The notes: generated from the letters alone by a model not told the origin. 64,000 nucleotides of DNA from Streptomyces caelestis (GCF_014205255.1 NZ_JACHNE010000001.1:7254001-7318000), one strand, 5' to 3'; positions 34,761 to 43,947 are shown, counted from the first letter of the stretch. Numbers and translations: made by a program.

Positions 34761-35985
34761 GCGAAGCGGTCACACCCCGGCACGCACGCCACACCGGCGG
34801 GCTGATGCGCAGCATCTACCTGCCGCGCACGGCGGACGCGTTGGCGTTCGCGATGTCCACCTACGGCATCCCGCTGCTCGTCCTGGCCACGACGCGCTCC
34901 GCCGCGCTGACGGGCGTAGCTTTCGCCCTGGAGTGGATCCCGCGGCTGGCTGCGTTCGGGTGGGCCGGATCGGTTGTCGACCGGCGCGGTGCTGCGGTGG
35001 TCTTCCACCTGGCCTCCCTGGGCCGGGCGCTGGCCCTCGCCGCCGGCGCGGTCCTGCTCCACCTCCACCCATCCGGCACCGTGGCAAGCGCGACCGTGAT
35101 GGTGCTGGCGGCGACGACCGGCGTGCTCACCGAGTTCAGCTATATCGCGGCCGAGACCGCGGGCGCTGCCGCCGAGCAGGACGGCGGACCCACCGTGTCC
35201 AGGCCGTCCTGCTCGGCATCGACCAGACGGCGACCCTGGCCGGTCCGGCGCTCGCCGGGGTGCTCCTGCTTGCCGGTCCGCCGTTGATGCTCGCGGTGAT
35301 CACCGTGCTCTCGTTGCTTGCCGCGCTGCTTGCCCTGCGCACTCCGCACTCGCCCGTGGCACCGGCCCGTGCGCCGAAGGGGAGGTCCGGGGCCGGACTG
35401 CTCACCGGGTGGCGCACCATCCGCTCGCTTCCCGCGCTCGGCTGGCTCGTGACCGGGCTGACCCTGTCCAACCTGGCCACCGGCCTTCTTCAAGCGGCCG
35501 GTCCCGTGATCGTCGTCAAGCACTTCGGGCAGTCCACCACCGCAGTCGGCCTCGTCTGGTCCGCCGCTGCCGCAGCGACGCTCCTCAGCGTCACGCTCTG
35601 CCGGTTCGCGCTCGACCGCCTCGGCCTGTGGCCGGTCGGCGCCGCCTGCGCCGCCCTCGCCTCGCTCGGCTGTCTCGCCGCTGCCCAGGCTCCCGACTAC
35701 CGGTCCTACCTGGTCCTGGTCGCGGTCCTCATGGCGGGCGAAGGCGGCATGACGGTCGTCCTGCGCACCCTGCGCTCCCGCCTGATCCCTCCGGAGAAGT
35801 TCGGCAGCACCCTGTCGGCGACCATCCTCATCCTCCTGCTGCCCTTCCCCCTCGCCGGCGTGCTCACCGCGCTCACTCCGCCCGACGCGCTGGGCCACGT
35901 CATCACCGTCTGTGCCGCGCTGCAGGCCCTCGGTCTGTTCTGCGCCTTCGCCCGCCTGCGGACCGATCCCGCCCTGCGCACCTGA
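34757..35985 (+). pseudogene. MFS transporter with one frameshift
   Basis: The frame from GTG 34757 encodes the first helices (MRSIYLPRTADALAFAMSTY, VVDRRGAAVVFHLASLGRAL) to AAAEQDGGP. From about 35195 the coding pattern continues one base over (HRVQAVLLGIDQTATLAGPA to ARLRTDPALRT, TGA 35985). Together about 409 residues with 10-12 helices, normal for a drug-exporter-type MFS protein. A single-base sequencing error would give the same picture. Confidence 0.65.
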
Positions 35986-36067
35986 CCCTGCTGCGCCCCC
36001 AGCCTGTGGAGAACTCCATGTCCATTGCCGCCCTTGGATCGCACCGCGCGACTGGTCGCACCATCAC

Positions 36068-36108
36068 TACTGGCGCAGAGCACTTGTTCCGTTGCTGTCG
36101 TATTCCTG
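36068..36108. repeat. 41-bp direct repeat, left copy
   Basis: Starts TACTGGCGCAGAGCAC and ends GTCGTATTCCTG. Matches 37459-37499 in the same orientation at 38 of 41 positions. The two copies bracket the immunity-like gene pair. 35986-36202 otherwise shows no gene. Confidence 0.75.
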
Positions 36109-36202
36109 GCCAAGAAGGTCCGTCAGACGCCTCGTACGTGCGTGCCCCTGGGCCGTGCAAATTCGCTGGTCCAGAGAGAGGTTGGTGCGGGAACCTGCAT
36201 GC

Positions 36203-36787
36203 GTGATCGAGCGAGAGGCCGCCGTTCAGGCTGTCGAGGACCAGCTGGAGCGCGACTATCAGCAGTGGCGGGCTGCGGGTGTGGACGCGATGCGGATGGC
36301 TGTGGTCGACGTCGAGGAGCACGAGCTGGTGTGGATCGTCTCCTGGACCTCCGAGGAGTTCGTGCGCACCCGCAACCCGGAGTTCATGCTGGCCGGTAAC
36401 GGGCCCTACCTGGTCGACCGTGTCGACGGTGGACTGCACCGGGTCGGCGTCGTCTCCGCGGTAACCGGGGAGTGGGAGGCCGACTATCGAGCCCGGATAC
36501 GTGGGCTGCCGGTGCACACCGCAGTAGACGATCTCCACGATGCGCTGTGCGAAGTCGCCGCTGCGCGCGGACGCGTGCACGCTGTACGGACACTGCGCCA
36601 GAGGCTGCCGATGTTCTCGCCTGCGGAGGCCATCGAATATGTGAGCGCATTGCTGGACGGTGATGCGCCCGCGCGTCTCGTGGCCGTCGCCACCAAAGAG
36701 CTCGTGGAGCCTCTCAACCCGGTACTTGCAGTGGAGACGATTCTGAGCGGGGCGGAGATCCGAGCCGGTCAGAGACCCGAGGGGTGA
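36203..36787 (+). CDS. YrhB/Imm35-like immunity protein
   Basis: 194 aa from GTG 36203. VVDVEEHELVWIVSWTSEEFVRT, MLAGNGPYLVDRVDGGLHRVG and TGEWEADYRARIRG match the YrhB/Imm35 pattern found in proteins that neutralise polymorphic toxins. An extra C-terminal helical domain of about 90 residues (LRQRLPMFSPAEAIEYVSALL) is not part of the core. Its end overlaps the end of the convergent DUF3885-like gene by 19 bp. No toxin gene is adjacent, so it may be an orphan immunity gene. Confidence 0.65.
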   Translation: MIEREAAVQAVEDQLERDYQQWRAAGVDAMRMAVVDVEEHELVWIVSWTSEEFVRTRNPEFMLAGNGPYLVDRVDGGLHRVGVVSAVTGEWEADYRARIRGLPVHTAVDDLHDALCEVAAARGRVHAVRTLRQRLPMFSPAEAIEYVSALLDGDAPARLVAVATKELVEPLNPVLAVETILSGAEIRAGQRPEG

Positions 36788-37347
36788 CGGGAAAGCCAGT
36801 CGGCATGCCGATCGCGCACCCGGTTCCGTTCCTCGGACGTGGCGAGGAAAACGTCGGCGCCACCGTCGTAGGGGTGGTGGATGCGCTGCATCCGGGTGTC
36901 GGTGATGAGGACGCCCGCCATCTTGTCGTCGGCGATGTCTCGGAGCAACTCGTCGATGCAGCCACGCCGCCAGGGCCGGCGGGCGGCGAAGAGGTGGCAA
37001 TACGTGCGGAACGCAGGGTCAGGATCGTCCTCCACCAGCAGGCTCTGCCAATACCCGGTGACGGCCTGCGATGGTGGAACCTCTGCTTCGGTCGTCCAGA
37101 GCGGTGTGATCACATACACGTCCGCACCAGCGAACAGCTCATCGAGGACGGTGTTGTAACGCTCCAGGACGACGCTGTACTCGCTCTCGTCCTCCGCGTA
37201 CCGCTTCGATTCCGGCAGGCTGTGAAAACGTACCCAAACGTCCCGATACGGGCCCCGGAGCTTGTACCCAACCGGCGGGCAACTGGGCCAGCGCTGCTGC
37301 CACAGCTCCGTCAGATCCGCCTGCCCGTCTCCGGACACCCGTCGCAC
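36769..37347 (-). CDS. DUF3885-like protein (immunity-type)
   Basis: 192 aa, GTG/ATG at 37347. LWQQRWPSCPPVGYKLRGPY, WVRFHSLPESKRYAEDESEY and RYNTVLDELF followed by VYVITPLWT match DUF3885, a small domain often seen near toxin-immunity loci. The C-terminus has IADDKMAGVLITDTRMQRIHHPYDGGADVFL. Convergent and overlapping with the YrhB-like gene; both lie between the 41-bp repeats. Confidence 0.65.
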   Translation of the reverse strand: MRRVSGDGQADLTELWQQRWPSCPPVGYKLRGPYRDVWVRFHSLPESKRYAEDESEYSVVLERYNTVLDELFAGADVYVITPLWTTEAEVPPSQAVTGYWQSLLVEDDPDPAFRTYCHLFAARRPWRRGCIDELLRDIADDKMAGVLITDTRMQRIHHPYDGGADVFLATSEERNRVRDRHADWLSRHPSGL

Positions 37348-37458
37348 TCGTCCTCTCGCGCATGAACCTACCGACGACCATGATGCCGGTGCTCATGAAC
37401 GAGAGACACCGACTTCTTAGCTGTCGCTTCTCCGGCTGCTGACGTAGCCGGCCCGTTT

Positions 37459-37499
37459 TACTGGCGCAGAGCACCTATTCCGTTGCCGTCGTATTCCTG
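37459..37499. repeat. 41-bp direct repeat, right copy
   Basis: Partner of the repeat at 36068-36108, three mismatches. The unit between the two starts is 1391 bp and holds exactly the two immunity-like genes. 37500-37604 has no evident gene. Confidence 0.75.
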
Positions 37500-37604
37500 C
37501 GGGCAGTGGCAGCTCTTACCTGGAACAGCAACTCGGCGCCGTGGCGGTCGAGTTCCGCCGACGCGGGCATGACGATCACCACGCGAGTGGTGAAGACTGG
37601 ATAG

Positions 37605-37961
37605 ATGCCTCACGCCCCCGGCGGACTCCTGTTCGTAGCGCTCGGTCTCATCCTTGTCGCCGCCGGCTACGTCTGGAGGGGACGTGTCCTGCGTCCCCTC
37701 TCGGCGAAACGGGCCCAGGCAGCCGTGATCCGGGACCGTTCCAGAAACCTGCTGCGCTCTGCGGACATGGCAATCGCCGGAGCGCGCCGCCGGGCCGCAC
37801 ACGACGAACCGGCCATCGTCACGGTCGGAGACGTGACCAGGGTGGCGCGCCAGCACTACGGGTACCTCTTCGTGGAGCGCGAAGAAGCAGCTGCCGCCCT
37901 CCGCCAGCGCTATGAGGCCTCCGACTGCCGGGTGGACTGCATGACCGACGCCTTCAACTGA
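37605..37961 (+). CDS. Small membrane-anchored protein of unknown function
   Basis: 118 aa from ATG 37605. One N-terminal membrane helix (GGLLFVALGLILVAAGYVW) with a basic stretch after it, then a soluble helical part (AAHDEPAIVTVGDVTRVARQHYGYLFVEREEAAAAL). Not recognised. Coding bias is good. Follows the right 41-bp repeat. Confidence 0.5.
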   Translation: MPHAPGGLLFVALGLILVAAGYVWRGRVLRPLSAKRAQAAVIRDRSRNLLRSADMAIAGARRRAAHDEPAIVTVGDVTRVARQHYGYLFVEREEAAAALRQRYEASDCRVDCMTDAFN

Positions 37962-38040
37962 CTGCCTCCTCGGCAAGTGCTTGACGCCAGGGTGCCGGAG
38001 CTGTCACCTGATCGTTGGTCACGCTGAAAAGGCGCCGTGA

Positions 38041-38310
38041 TTGGACGCTGGGCCTGGTGGGAGTGGTGCCAGGCTCAGCGTGGGGGTGCCGTGGCTGTTT
38101 CCCGGGCAGGAGCCCGCCCGCCCTCTCGGAGCCACCTACCTCTACTTGAAGCTCCGTCGACACGGCATCGCACCCCTCGCCAGCCGAAACAGTGCTCGTC
38201 TCGCGCTGGCCACCGACCTGCCGGCTTCTGTCCTGGCCGACTTCACCGCCACCAGCATCAGCAACTCCACCCGATGGACTGGATACGCCAAGCGGACTGG
38301 GGCAACCCAA
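38041..38310 (+). pseudogene. Tyrosine-recombinase-like C-terminal fragment
   Basis: The plus frame has VPWLFPGQEPARPLGATYLY, ASRNSARLALATDLPASVLA and TATSISNSTRWTGYAK, resembling the C-terminal part of actinobacterial XerD-like integrases (LFPG..pgrPL...lP..vla.llG.s...a.rW...). Catalytic H-x-x-R and Tyr are not visible, and the upstream part is missing. It ends about 38310 where antisense coding begins. Confidence 0.5.
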
Positions 38311-38512
38311 CTCACCGGCCAGCTGCTGAACCTGGTCAACTGGCTGCTCGGGCAGCTTGTACCGCAGGTACGCGATCGCCTCGCCGGTGCGTTCGTTGCG
38401 GGCCGACTGCACCGCGAGCGCGAGTTGTGCGGCAAGGGCGGCTTCCAGCCGGCGTGGTGCGGCACGGCGCCGACGATGTGGCTCGATGAGGGCGGACCGG
38501 GTGATGAGCCAT
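38309..38512 (-). pseudogene. Unrecognised helical protein, C-terminally truncated fragment
   Basis: The minus-strand frame with good codon bias reads RSALIEPHRRRRAAPRRLEA, QLALAVQSARNERTGEAIAY and YKLPEQPVDQVQQLAGELG, then loses coding character at the junction with the integrase fragment (about 38310). No start codon in frame is convincing, and the region upstream is the start of the GntR gene. Family unknown. Confidence 0.35.
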
Positions 38513-39289
38513 ACTCATCTGGTGGGTGAAACGGGTCACGGCAAGGTTGAGACGTTCGTACCGGAGGCGGATGGGGGTACCGCCTACCGGCCGGGTTATT
38601 CGCGGGCGGCAGAGCGGATCCTGCAGTTCATCACCGAGCAGGGCTTCGTGCCGGGTGACCGGCTACCCACCGAGGCGCGGTTCGCCGAGATCCTCGGTGT
38701 CAGCCGCACGATCACCCGGGACGCGCTGAAGACCCTCGCGGCCACCGGCCGGATCAGTACGCAGCGCGGGCGGGGCATCTTCGTCGCCGATCCGGCGGAC
38801 GCGCCGGTGTCGCCGGTGGCCGGGTTCGTGCCGACTGACATTGCCCACATCATGGATATGTTCGAGTTCCGCGGGGTGCAGGAACAGGCTGCAGCCGGCC
38901 TGGCCGCGAAGCGGGCTACGCCGGGCGAGTTGGTTGCCATCGACGACGCCCTCGACGCGCATGCGCGGTCGCTGGAGGCTGCGGATCCGAGGGTGATGGC
39001 GGCCGCCGACGAGTCCTTCCACCGTGCCGTCGCCAGGGCTGCCCACAATGGGTTCTTGCTCGACTCGATCGCGACCGTGCAGGGTCTGCAACGGCGGGTG
39101 GTGGCAGCGGCGTTCGACGGATTCAGCGGTGGTCCGGTGGCCACCGCTTTGGCGGAACACCGTCAGATCCTCGAGGCCATCCGACGCGGAGACGCCGAAC
39201 AGGCAGGCATTGCGGCCCTGGCGCACGTCGAACGCACCCGCCTGAGTTACCAGGCGGAGATCGGTCGGCGAGTCTTCCGGTCGTCCTGA
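38504..39289 (+). CDS. GntR regulator, FadR subfamily, for the carbohydrate cluster
   Basis: 261 aa from ATG 38504 (GTG 38522 is an alternative). HTH: LPTEARFAEILGVSRTITRDALKTLAATGRI. FCD domain: MFEFRGVQEQAAAGLAAKRA, ADESFHRAVARAAHNGF with Asp/His ligands, HRQILEAIRRGDAEQAGIAALAHVE. The 17-nt element GATGAG-CCATA-CTCATC spans the start codon (38503-38519) and could be an autoregulatory site. It precedes the enolase/ABC operon and likely responds to a sugar acid. Confidence 0.8.
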   Translation: MSHTHLVGETGHGKVETFVPEADGGTAYRPGYSRAAERILQFITEQGFVPGDRLPTEARFAEILGVSRTITRDALKTLAATGRISTQRGRGIFVADPADAPVSPVAGFVPTDIAHIMDMFEFRGVQEQAAAGLAAKRATPGELVAIDDALDAHARSLEAADPRVMAAADESFHRAVARAAHNGFLLDSIATVQGLQRRVVAAAFDGFSGGPVATALAEHRQILEAIRRGDAEQAGIAALAHVERTRLSYQAEIGRRVFRSS

Positions 39290-39609
39290 CCACAAGCACG
39301 GGGCACGACCGCCAGGCGGTATCTGCCGTTCTCGACTCTCCCCGAGACTTGCTCCATCTCGTTAAATGAAGCCGGTTAATAATTCTCGTGTGCTCCTGCG
39401 CTTGCCAAGGTAGCGCCGCTTCACCCCTGCTTCGCGCGGTGCGAAAAAGGTTGATGTGCGCCTTTCTGGGCGCACTTGTCGCTGTGATTGTCTCCAGAAT
39501 AAGTCCTCCTCATTGCGATAAATGACTGATACGTTGTGCGCGTCACGCAAGATGTACCTGCTTCATCGGTCGCGGATGCCGTGCCTCCCTGCTCAGGATC
39601 GGGGTCACC
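39290..39609. promoter_or_regulatory. AT-richer leader region before the enolase/ABC operon, with a hairpin
   Basis: No gene is seen. The stretch around 39362-39395 and 39500-39540 is AT-rich for this genome (GTTAAATGA, GTTAATAATT, GCGATAAATGACTGATACG) and probably holds the promoter and regulator sites. GTGCGCC (39456) pairs with GGCGCAC (ending 39475), a short stem that may be a terminator for gntR or part of the leader. Confidence 0.45.
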
Positions 39610-40698
39610 GTGCGCATCACCCATGTAGAAACCTTCTCTGCCGACGTCGCTGCTCCGGAGCCGCCCTTCCGATGGCGTGACGGGTTGCGCGGCTCGTCCG
39701 GCGGACAGGTCGGCATCCTCCGCATCGGCACCGACACGGGCGCCACCGGTGTGGCGACCGCGCACAAGCCCGGCTCCGCCGTCGTTCTGCGGGAGCTCGT
39801 CGACCGCGTGCTGCGCCCGGAACTGGTCGGCGTCGACCCGTTGCAGCGCGAGTGGCTGTGGGAGCGCCTCTGGAACGTCGACCGCACCGAGTACCTGCCC
39901 ATTCACCTGCTCGGCGTCATCGACACAGCGCTGTGGGACCTGGCCGGGCGGGTGCACGGCGCCCCGTGCTGGCAACTGCTCGGCGGCTACCGCACGCGCA
40001 TCCCGGCGTACGCGTCGACCGTGACCTTCGATTCGATCGAGGAGTATCTCGATGTTGCGGACCAGTGTTTGGCGCTCGGCTATCCGGCCATCAAGCTGCA
40101 CGCCTGGGGCGATCGCGATCGCGACACCCGGCTGATCCAGGCGCTGCGCGCGCACGTCGGTCCGGACGTCCCGCTGATGTACGACGGGTCCGCGGCGTTC
40201 GACCTCGCGGACGCTGTGCAGGTCGGCCACGCCCTGGCCGAGTGTGGCTACCTCTGGTACGAGGAACCGATCCGGGAGTACAGCATCACGGCTTATCGGT
40301 GGCTCGCCGAACGGGTCGGCGTGCCGCTCAACGTGGCCGAGACGATCCCCGGCGGGCATCTGAGCACGGCCGACTTCCTTGCTGCCGGTTGCGCGACCTA
40401 CGTCCGGACGAGTGCGGCCCTGCGCGGCGGAATGACCGGTGCGATGCGGATCGCCCACCTGGCGGACGCTTACCGGCTGCGCGCCGAGGTGCACGGCAAC
40501 ACTCTGTCGGCCCGGCACCTGTGTATGGCGATCCCCAACACCACTTACTACGAGTCCCTCGTGACCTCCAACCCCGTACGCAAGGAATCGGGCGTCGAAC
40601 CGGACGGCTCGGTCCTGGCGCCCCGCGGCCACGGGATCGGCCTCGCACCCGGGCCGGCCTATCCCGCCGCGCTCGAGGAATACGTATGCACCCCATGA
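39610..40698 (+). CDS. Enolase-superfamily enzyme (mandelate racemase/muconate lactonizing type)
   Basis: 362 aa from GTG 39610. Capping domain about 1-125, TIM barrel after. Metal ligands D192, E218 or E219 and E244 (YDGSAAFD, WYEEP, NVAETIP); first catalytic base K162-x-H164 (AIKLHAWGD); second base H295 (EVHGN). The Asp that usually pairs with this His (five residues before the GG of RGGMT) appears as Ser268. Likely dehydrates or cycloisomerises a sugar acid released from a polysaccharide. Followed by a sugar ABC importer. Confidence 0.85.
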   Translation: MRITHVETFSADVAAPEPPFRWRDGLRGSSGGQVGILRIGTDTGATGVATAHKPGSAVVLRELVDRVLRPELVGVDPLQREWLWERLWNVDRTEYLPIHLLGVIDTALWDLAGRVHGAPCWQLLGGYRTRIPAYASTVTFDSIEEYLDVADQCLALGYPAIKLHAWGDRDRDTRLIQALRAHVGPDVPLMYDGSAAFDLADAVQVGHALAECGYLWYEEPIREYSITAYRWLAERVGVPLNVAETIPGGHLSTADFLAAGCATYVRTSAALRGGMTGAMRIAHLADAYRLRAEVHGNTLSARHLCMAIPNTTYYESLVTSNPVRKESGVEPDGSVLAPRGHGIGLAPGPAYPAALEEYVCTP

Positions 40699-40748
40699 CC
40701 GGCTGCCCGCATCACCACGACGACATGTCCATTCCTGGGAGGAAATGC

Positions 40749-42107
40749 ATGATTACCCCGTCGATCGGGTTAGGCCTGCGTCGAGCCCGTGCGTTGGTGG
40801 CCGTGATGACGGCCGCATGGCTGATCACCGCCTGCGCGAACGCCGACCCCAACCGGGCCGGCGCCCCGCGGGCCGCCGCCGGCCCGTTCAGACCGGCGCC
40901 GCAGGATCCGGCGAGTGAGATCACCGTGTGGGTGGACGCGACCCGGACCGCCGCGGTCGACGCCTACCGCAAGGCTCACCCGGGGGTGAAGATCAAGGCG
41001 GTCACCTACAGCGGCGGCGCGAACGGAAGCACCGAGCTGCGGACCAAGGTCGAGCTGTTCGACCGTACCGGTGAAGGGTGGCCCGACGTCGTCTGGCCGA
41101 ACGTCCAGGACCTCGCCTGGGCGACCACGGGGGCGACCCCGTTCGCCGCTCCACTCGACACGCTGGTCGACAGGTCCGTGCTCGACGGGTACGTCAAGGG
41201 CGCGCTCGACCAATGCACAGTGGGAGGAAAGGTCTACTGCCTGCGCAACGATCTGGCCCAGAACGTCCTCTGGTACAACAAGAAGCTCATGGACCAGTTC
41301 GGCTACCAGGTCCCCACGACCTGGGAGCAGTGGCAGCAACTGGGCCTGCGGGTGGCCAAGGAGCACCCGGGATACCTGGTCGGTGAGGTGGGTAGCCCCA
41401 CTTCGCCGCACGTCTACTTCTGGGGCAGCCAATGCCCGGTCAGCCTGCTCACCGGGGACAAGACGGTGACCGTCGACCTCCAGGACCCCAAGTGCACCAG
41501 AATGGCGCGGCTCCTCGATCCGTTGCTGAGTGCCGGGGCGCTGGGCACCCGTAACAAGTGGGACACCGGCTTCATCAAGGAGCAGGCCGCCAAGATCCTC
41601 ATGATGCCGGGGCCCGCCTGGTACGGCCAGGCACTGTTCAACGCCGGCTACCACACCCCCCGGGGAGAGATCGCGGCCGCTGCACCGCTGAAGTTCGCGG
41701 CGGACACCGAGACCTGGACCGGCGCCGTCGGCGGGGGGATGTGGTTCATCTCCTCGCACAGTCGCAACCTCAAGGCCGCCGTCGACTTCGCCACCTGGGT
41801 CACCACCGACCCCGGATACACGGCGGCCGCCGCGACCTACCCCGCCTACGGCCCTGCGGCAACCGGCTGGCTGGCGGCCCAGCAGGCGTCCGGCTACTAC
41901 GCCAACGACATCGGCCCGGTCCTGCAACAGGCCGCCCCGCGGATCTGGACCAAGTGGGCGGTCAGCACGCTGTACAGCCAGGAGGCGATCTACGCCGCGA
42001 CCATGGTGCCGGCGCTCTCCTCAGGCAAGTCCGTCTCATCGCAGATGGACGTGTGGCAGCAGGCGATCGTCAACAAGGCCACCGCACTCGGCTACAAGGT
42101 CAACTGA
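40749..42107 (+). CDS. Sugar ABC transporter substrate-binding lipoprotein
   Basis: 452 aa from ATG 40749 (GGGAGGAAA upstream). Lipoprotein signal peptide with lipobox LITAC, Cys29. Family 1 solute-binding fold: EITVWVDATRTAAVDAYRKA near the start, GWPDVVWPNVQDLAW, LVWYNKKL-type NVLWYNKKLMDQFGY, and the C-terminal ATWV/IYAATMVPALSSGKS. Captures an oligosaccharide or sugar acid outside the cell for the two permeases encoded next. Confidence 0.9.
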   Translation: MITPSIGLGLRRARALVAVMTAAWLITACANADPNRAGAPRAAAGPFRPAPQDPASEITVWVDATRTAAVDAYRKAHPGVKIKAVTYSGGANGSTELRTKVELFDRTGEGWPDVVWPNVQDLAWATTGATPFAAPLDTLVDRSVLDGYVKGALDQCTVGGKVYCLRNDLAQNVLWYNKKLMDQFGYQVPTTWEQWQQLGLRVAKEHPGYLVGEVGSPTSPHVYFWGSQCPVSLLTGDKTVTVDLQDPKCTRMARLLDPLLSAGALGTRNKWDTGFIKEQAAKILMMPGPAWYGQALFNAGYHTPRGEIAAAAPLKFAADTETWTGAVGGGMWFISSHSRNLKAAVDFATWVTTDPGYTAAAATYPAYGPAATGWLAAQQASGYYANDIGPVLQQAAPRIWTKWAVSTLYSQEAIYAATMVPALSSGKSVSSQMDVWQQAIVNKATALGYKVN

Positions 42108-42110
42108 TCG

Positions 42111-43028
42111 ATGGTGGCGACCGGAACTCCCCAGGCCCGGGCGGCGGCGCCCGGAAGGCGGCGTGTGCGCAGCGGTCGTGTCGGCTACCTCTTCGTGGCC
42201 GGCTACACGATTCTCCTGCTGCTGTTCGGCGTGGTGCCGGTGGCCTACGCCCTGTGGCTGTCGGTGACCAACTCCAGCGGGCAGTTGGTGGGCCTGGGCA
42301 ACTTCACTCGGGTGTTCGCCGACTACCGGTTCGGCTCGGCCTTCGCCCACATCGGGCTCTACCTGACTCTGTGGCTCATCAGCCTGATGGTGCTGGTGGT
42401 GACGCTGGCCCTGATGCTGCACGGCCGACTGAAGCGGACGAGCGCGGCGGTCCGGTTCATCTGCTACCTGCCGGGGGCTTTCGCCGGAGCGTCGAGCGTT
42501 CTGATCTGGCTGATCCTGCTCGACCCGGTCGCGAGTCCGGTCGGTCCGGTGCTGCGGGCAGTCGGCTGGCACAGCGCGGCACAGGTCGTAGCGCCGGAGA
42601 ATCTGCCGGTGATCTTCACGATCATCGCCTTCTGGACGGGCGCCGGCAGCTGGATCGTCATCATGTACGGCGCGCTCAACGGTATTCCGGACGAGGTCAT
42701 CGAGGCGGCCCGGATCGACGGGGCCGGCGCACTGCAGATCGCACTTCGAATACAGGTCCCGATGTTGCGTAAGTGGATCGCGTACATGTTGATCCTCGCC
42801 TTCGCCGGCGGGGCCCAGCTGTTCGTCGAACCGCAACTCGTGGGTACGGCAAGCTTCGGGCAGGTGCCCGACGACTGGTCACCCAACCAACTCAGCTACC
42901 AGTACGCGTTCGTCGCTGCCGACTTCAACGGCGCGGCGGCCATCGCGGTCGTCCTGCTCGTGCTGAGCCTCGGCTGCGCCGCAGTCGCCGTGTTCAAGGC
43001 TGGGCTGTTCGAGAGGGGCCATTCGTGA
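42111..43028 (+). CDS. Sugar ABC transporter permease (MalF/UgpA type)
   Basis: 305 aa from ATG 42111, 3 bp after the lipoprotein stop. Six hydrophobic helices (first GYLFVAGYTILLLLFGVVPV) and the EAA loop EVIEAARIDGAGALQIALRI, which docks the ATPase. The GTG of the next permease overlaps its stop. Inner-membrane half of the importer. Confidence 0.9.
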   Translation: MVATGTPQARAAAPGRRRVRSGRVGYLFVAGYTILLLLFGVVPVAYALWLSVTNSSGQLVGLGNFTRVFADYRFGSAFAHIGLYLTLWLISLMVLVVTLALMLHGRLKRTSAAVRFICYLPGAFAGASSVLIWLILLDPVASPVGPVLRAVGWHSAAQVVAPENLPVIFTIIAFWTGAGSWIVIMYGALNGIPDEVIEAARIDGAGALQIALRIQVPMLRKWIAYMLILAFAGGAQLFVEPQLVGTASFGQVPDDWSPNQLSYQYAFVAADFNGAAAIAVVLLVLSLGCAAVAVFKAGLFERGHS

Positions 43029-43945
43029 CCGATCCGTCGTCGATCGCGAGCCGGGTTCCCGCCGGCCGGAACCGGGCAGGCGCGACATCAGTGGCCGCCC
43101 GGGTCGCCTGGGTGATGGTAGTCGGCGTCATTCTGTGCTTCTTCGCCCTGCCGATCGCCTGGATGCTGCTCGCCCCGACCCGGAGCGACGCGGGAATCGT
43201 GCACGGTGCTCCGTTCACCTTCGGCTCGCTGGACGACCTCGCGGCCAGCTGGCGGCACCTGTACGACTTCCAGTCGCACGCGATCGTCACCTGGGTGGGC
43301 AATTCGGCGCTGTATTCGTTCTCGGCGCTCGCCATCACGCTGGTCACCGCCGTGCCCGCCGGCTACGCCCTGGCCACAACCCGCTTTCGAGGGAGGGTCG
43401 CGCTGTTGACGGCCACCCTGATGGTGATGCTGATGCCCAACGCCACCCTGGTGCTGCCGCTCTACCTCGAGATGAACGCGCTCGGCCTGGACGGCTCGCG
43501 GTTGAGCGTCGTGCTGCCGCTCTCGTTCTTCCCATTCGGGGTGTACCTGACCTACATCTACTACGCCACGACCGTCTCCGGCGACCTGCTGGACGCGGCC
43601 CGCATAGACGGCGCGAACGAGTGGACGGTCTTCCGGCGGATCGCGCTGCCCTTGGCCCGGCCGGTGGTCGCTCTGGTCGCCTTCTTCAGCTTCGTGCACA
43701 GCTGGAACAACTTCTTCCTGCCGTTCGTGATGCTGCCCGACAGCCGGCAGTATCCCGCCCAGGTCGGGCTGAACAACCTGTTGACCGCCTCGCCGATGTT
43801 CAACTCCTCGAGCGGCATCTCGGAGATCCTCCGGCCCGAGCTGGCGCTGGCCGCTCTGCTCACCAGCGTCCCGGTCCTGATTGTCTTCCTCTTCTCCCAG
43901 CGCGCACTGGTCGCCGGCATGACCGCCGGGGCGACGAAGGAGTAG
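43025..43945 (+). CDS. Sugar ABC transporter permease (MalG/UgpE type)
   Basis: 306 aa from GTG 43025. Six helices; the long first periplasmic loop is short here. EAA loop LLDAARIDGANEWTVFRRIA with the conserved ARIDGA. No ATP-binding gene is in the operon; in Streptomyces such importers usually share the MsiK ATPase encoded elsewhere. Confidence 0.9.
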   Translation: MTDPSSIASRVPAGRNRAGATSVAARVAWVMVVGVILCFFALPIAWMLLAPTRSDAGIVHGAPFTFGSLDDLAASWRHLYDFQSHAIVTWVGNSALYSFSALAITLVTAVPAGYALATTRFRGRVALLTATLMVMLMPNATLVLPLYLEMNALGLDGSRLSVVLPLSFFPFGVYLTYIYYATTVSGDLLDAARIDGANEWTVFRRIALPLARPVVALVAFFSFVHSWNNFFLPFVMLPDSRQYPAQVGLNNLLTASPMFNSSSGISEILRPELALAALLTSVPVLIVFLFSQRALVAGMTAGATKE

Positions 43946-43947
43946 CC

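Noticed and set aside
36068..37499. 41-bp repeats as att sites of a tRNA-integrated element
   Set aside because: No tRNA cloverleaf can be formed and no integrase gene lies inside the unit; kept only as direct repeats.
39852..42107. Reading the lipoprotein gene as a 751-residue protein
   Set aside because: The first 299 codons overlap the enolase-superfamily gene in another frame; the lipobox and Shine-Dalgarno place the start at 40749.
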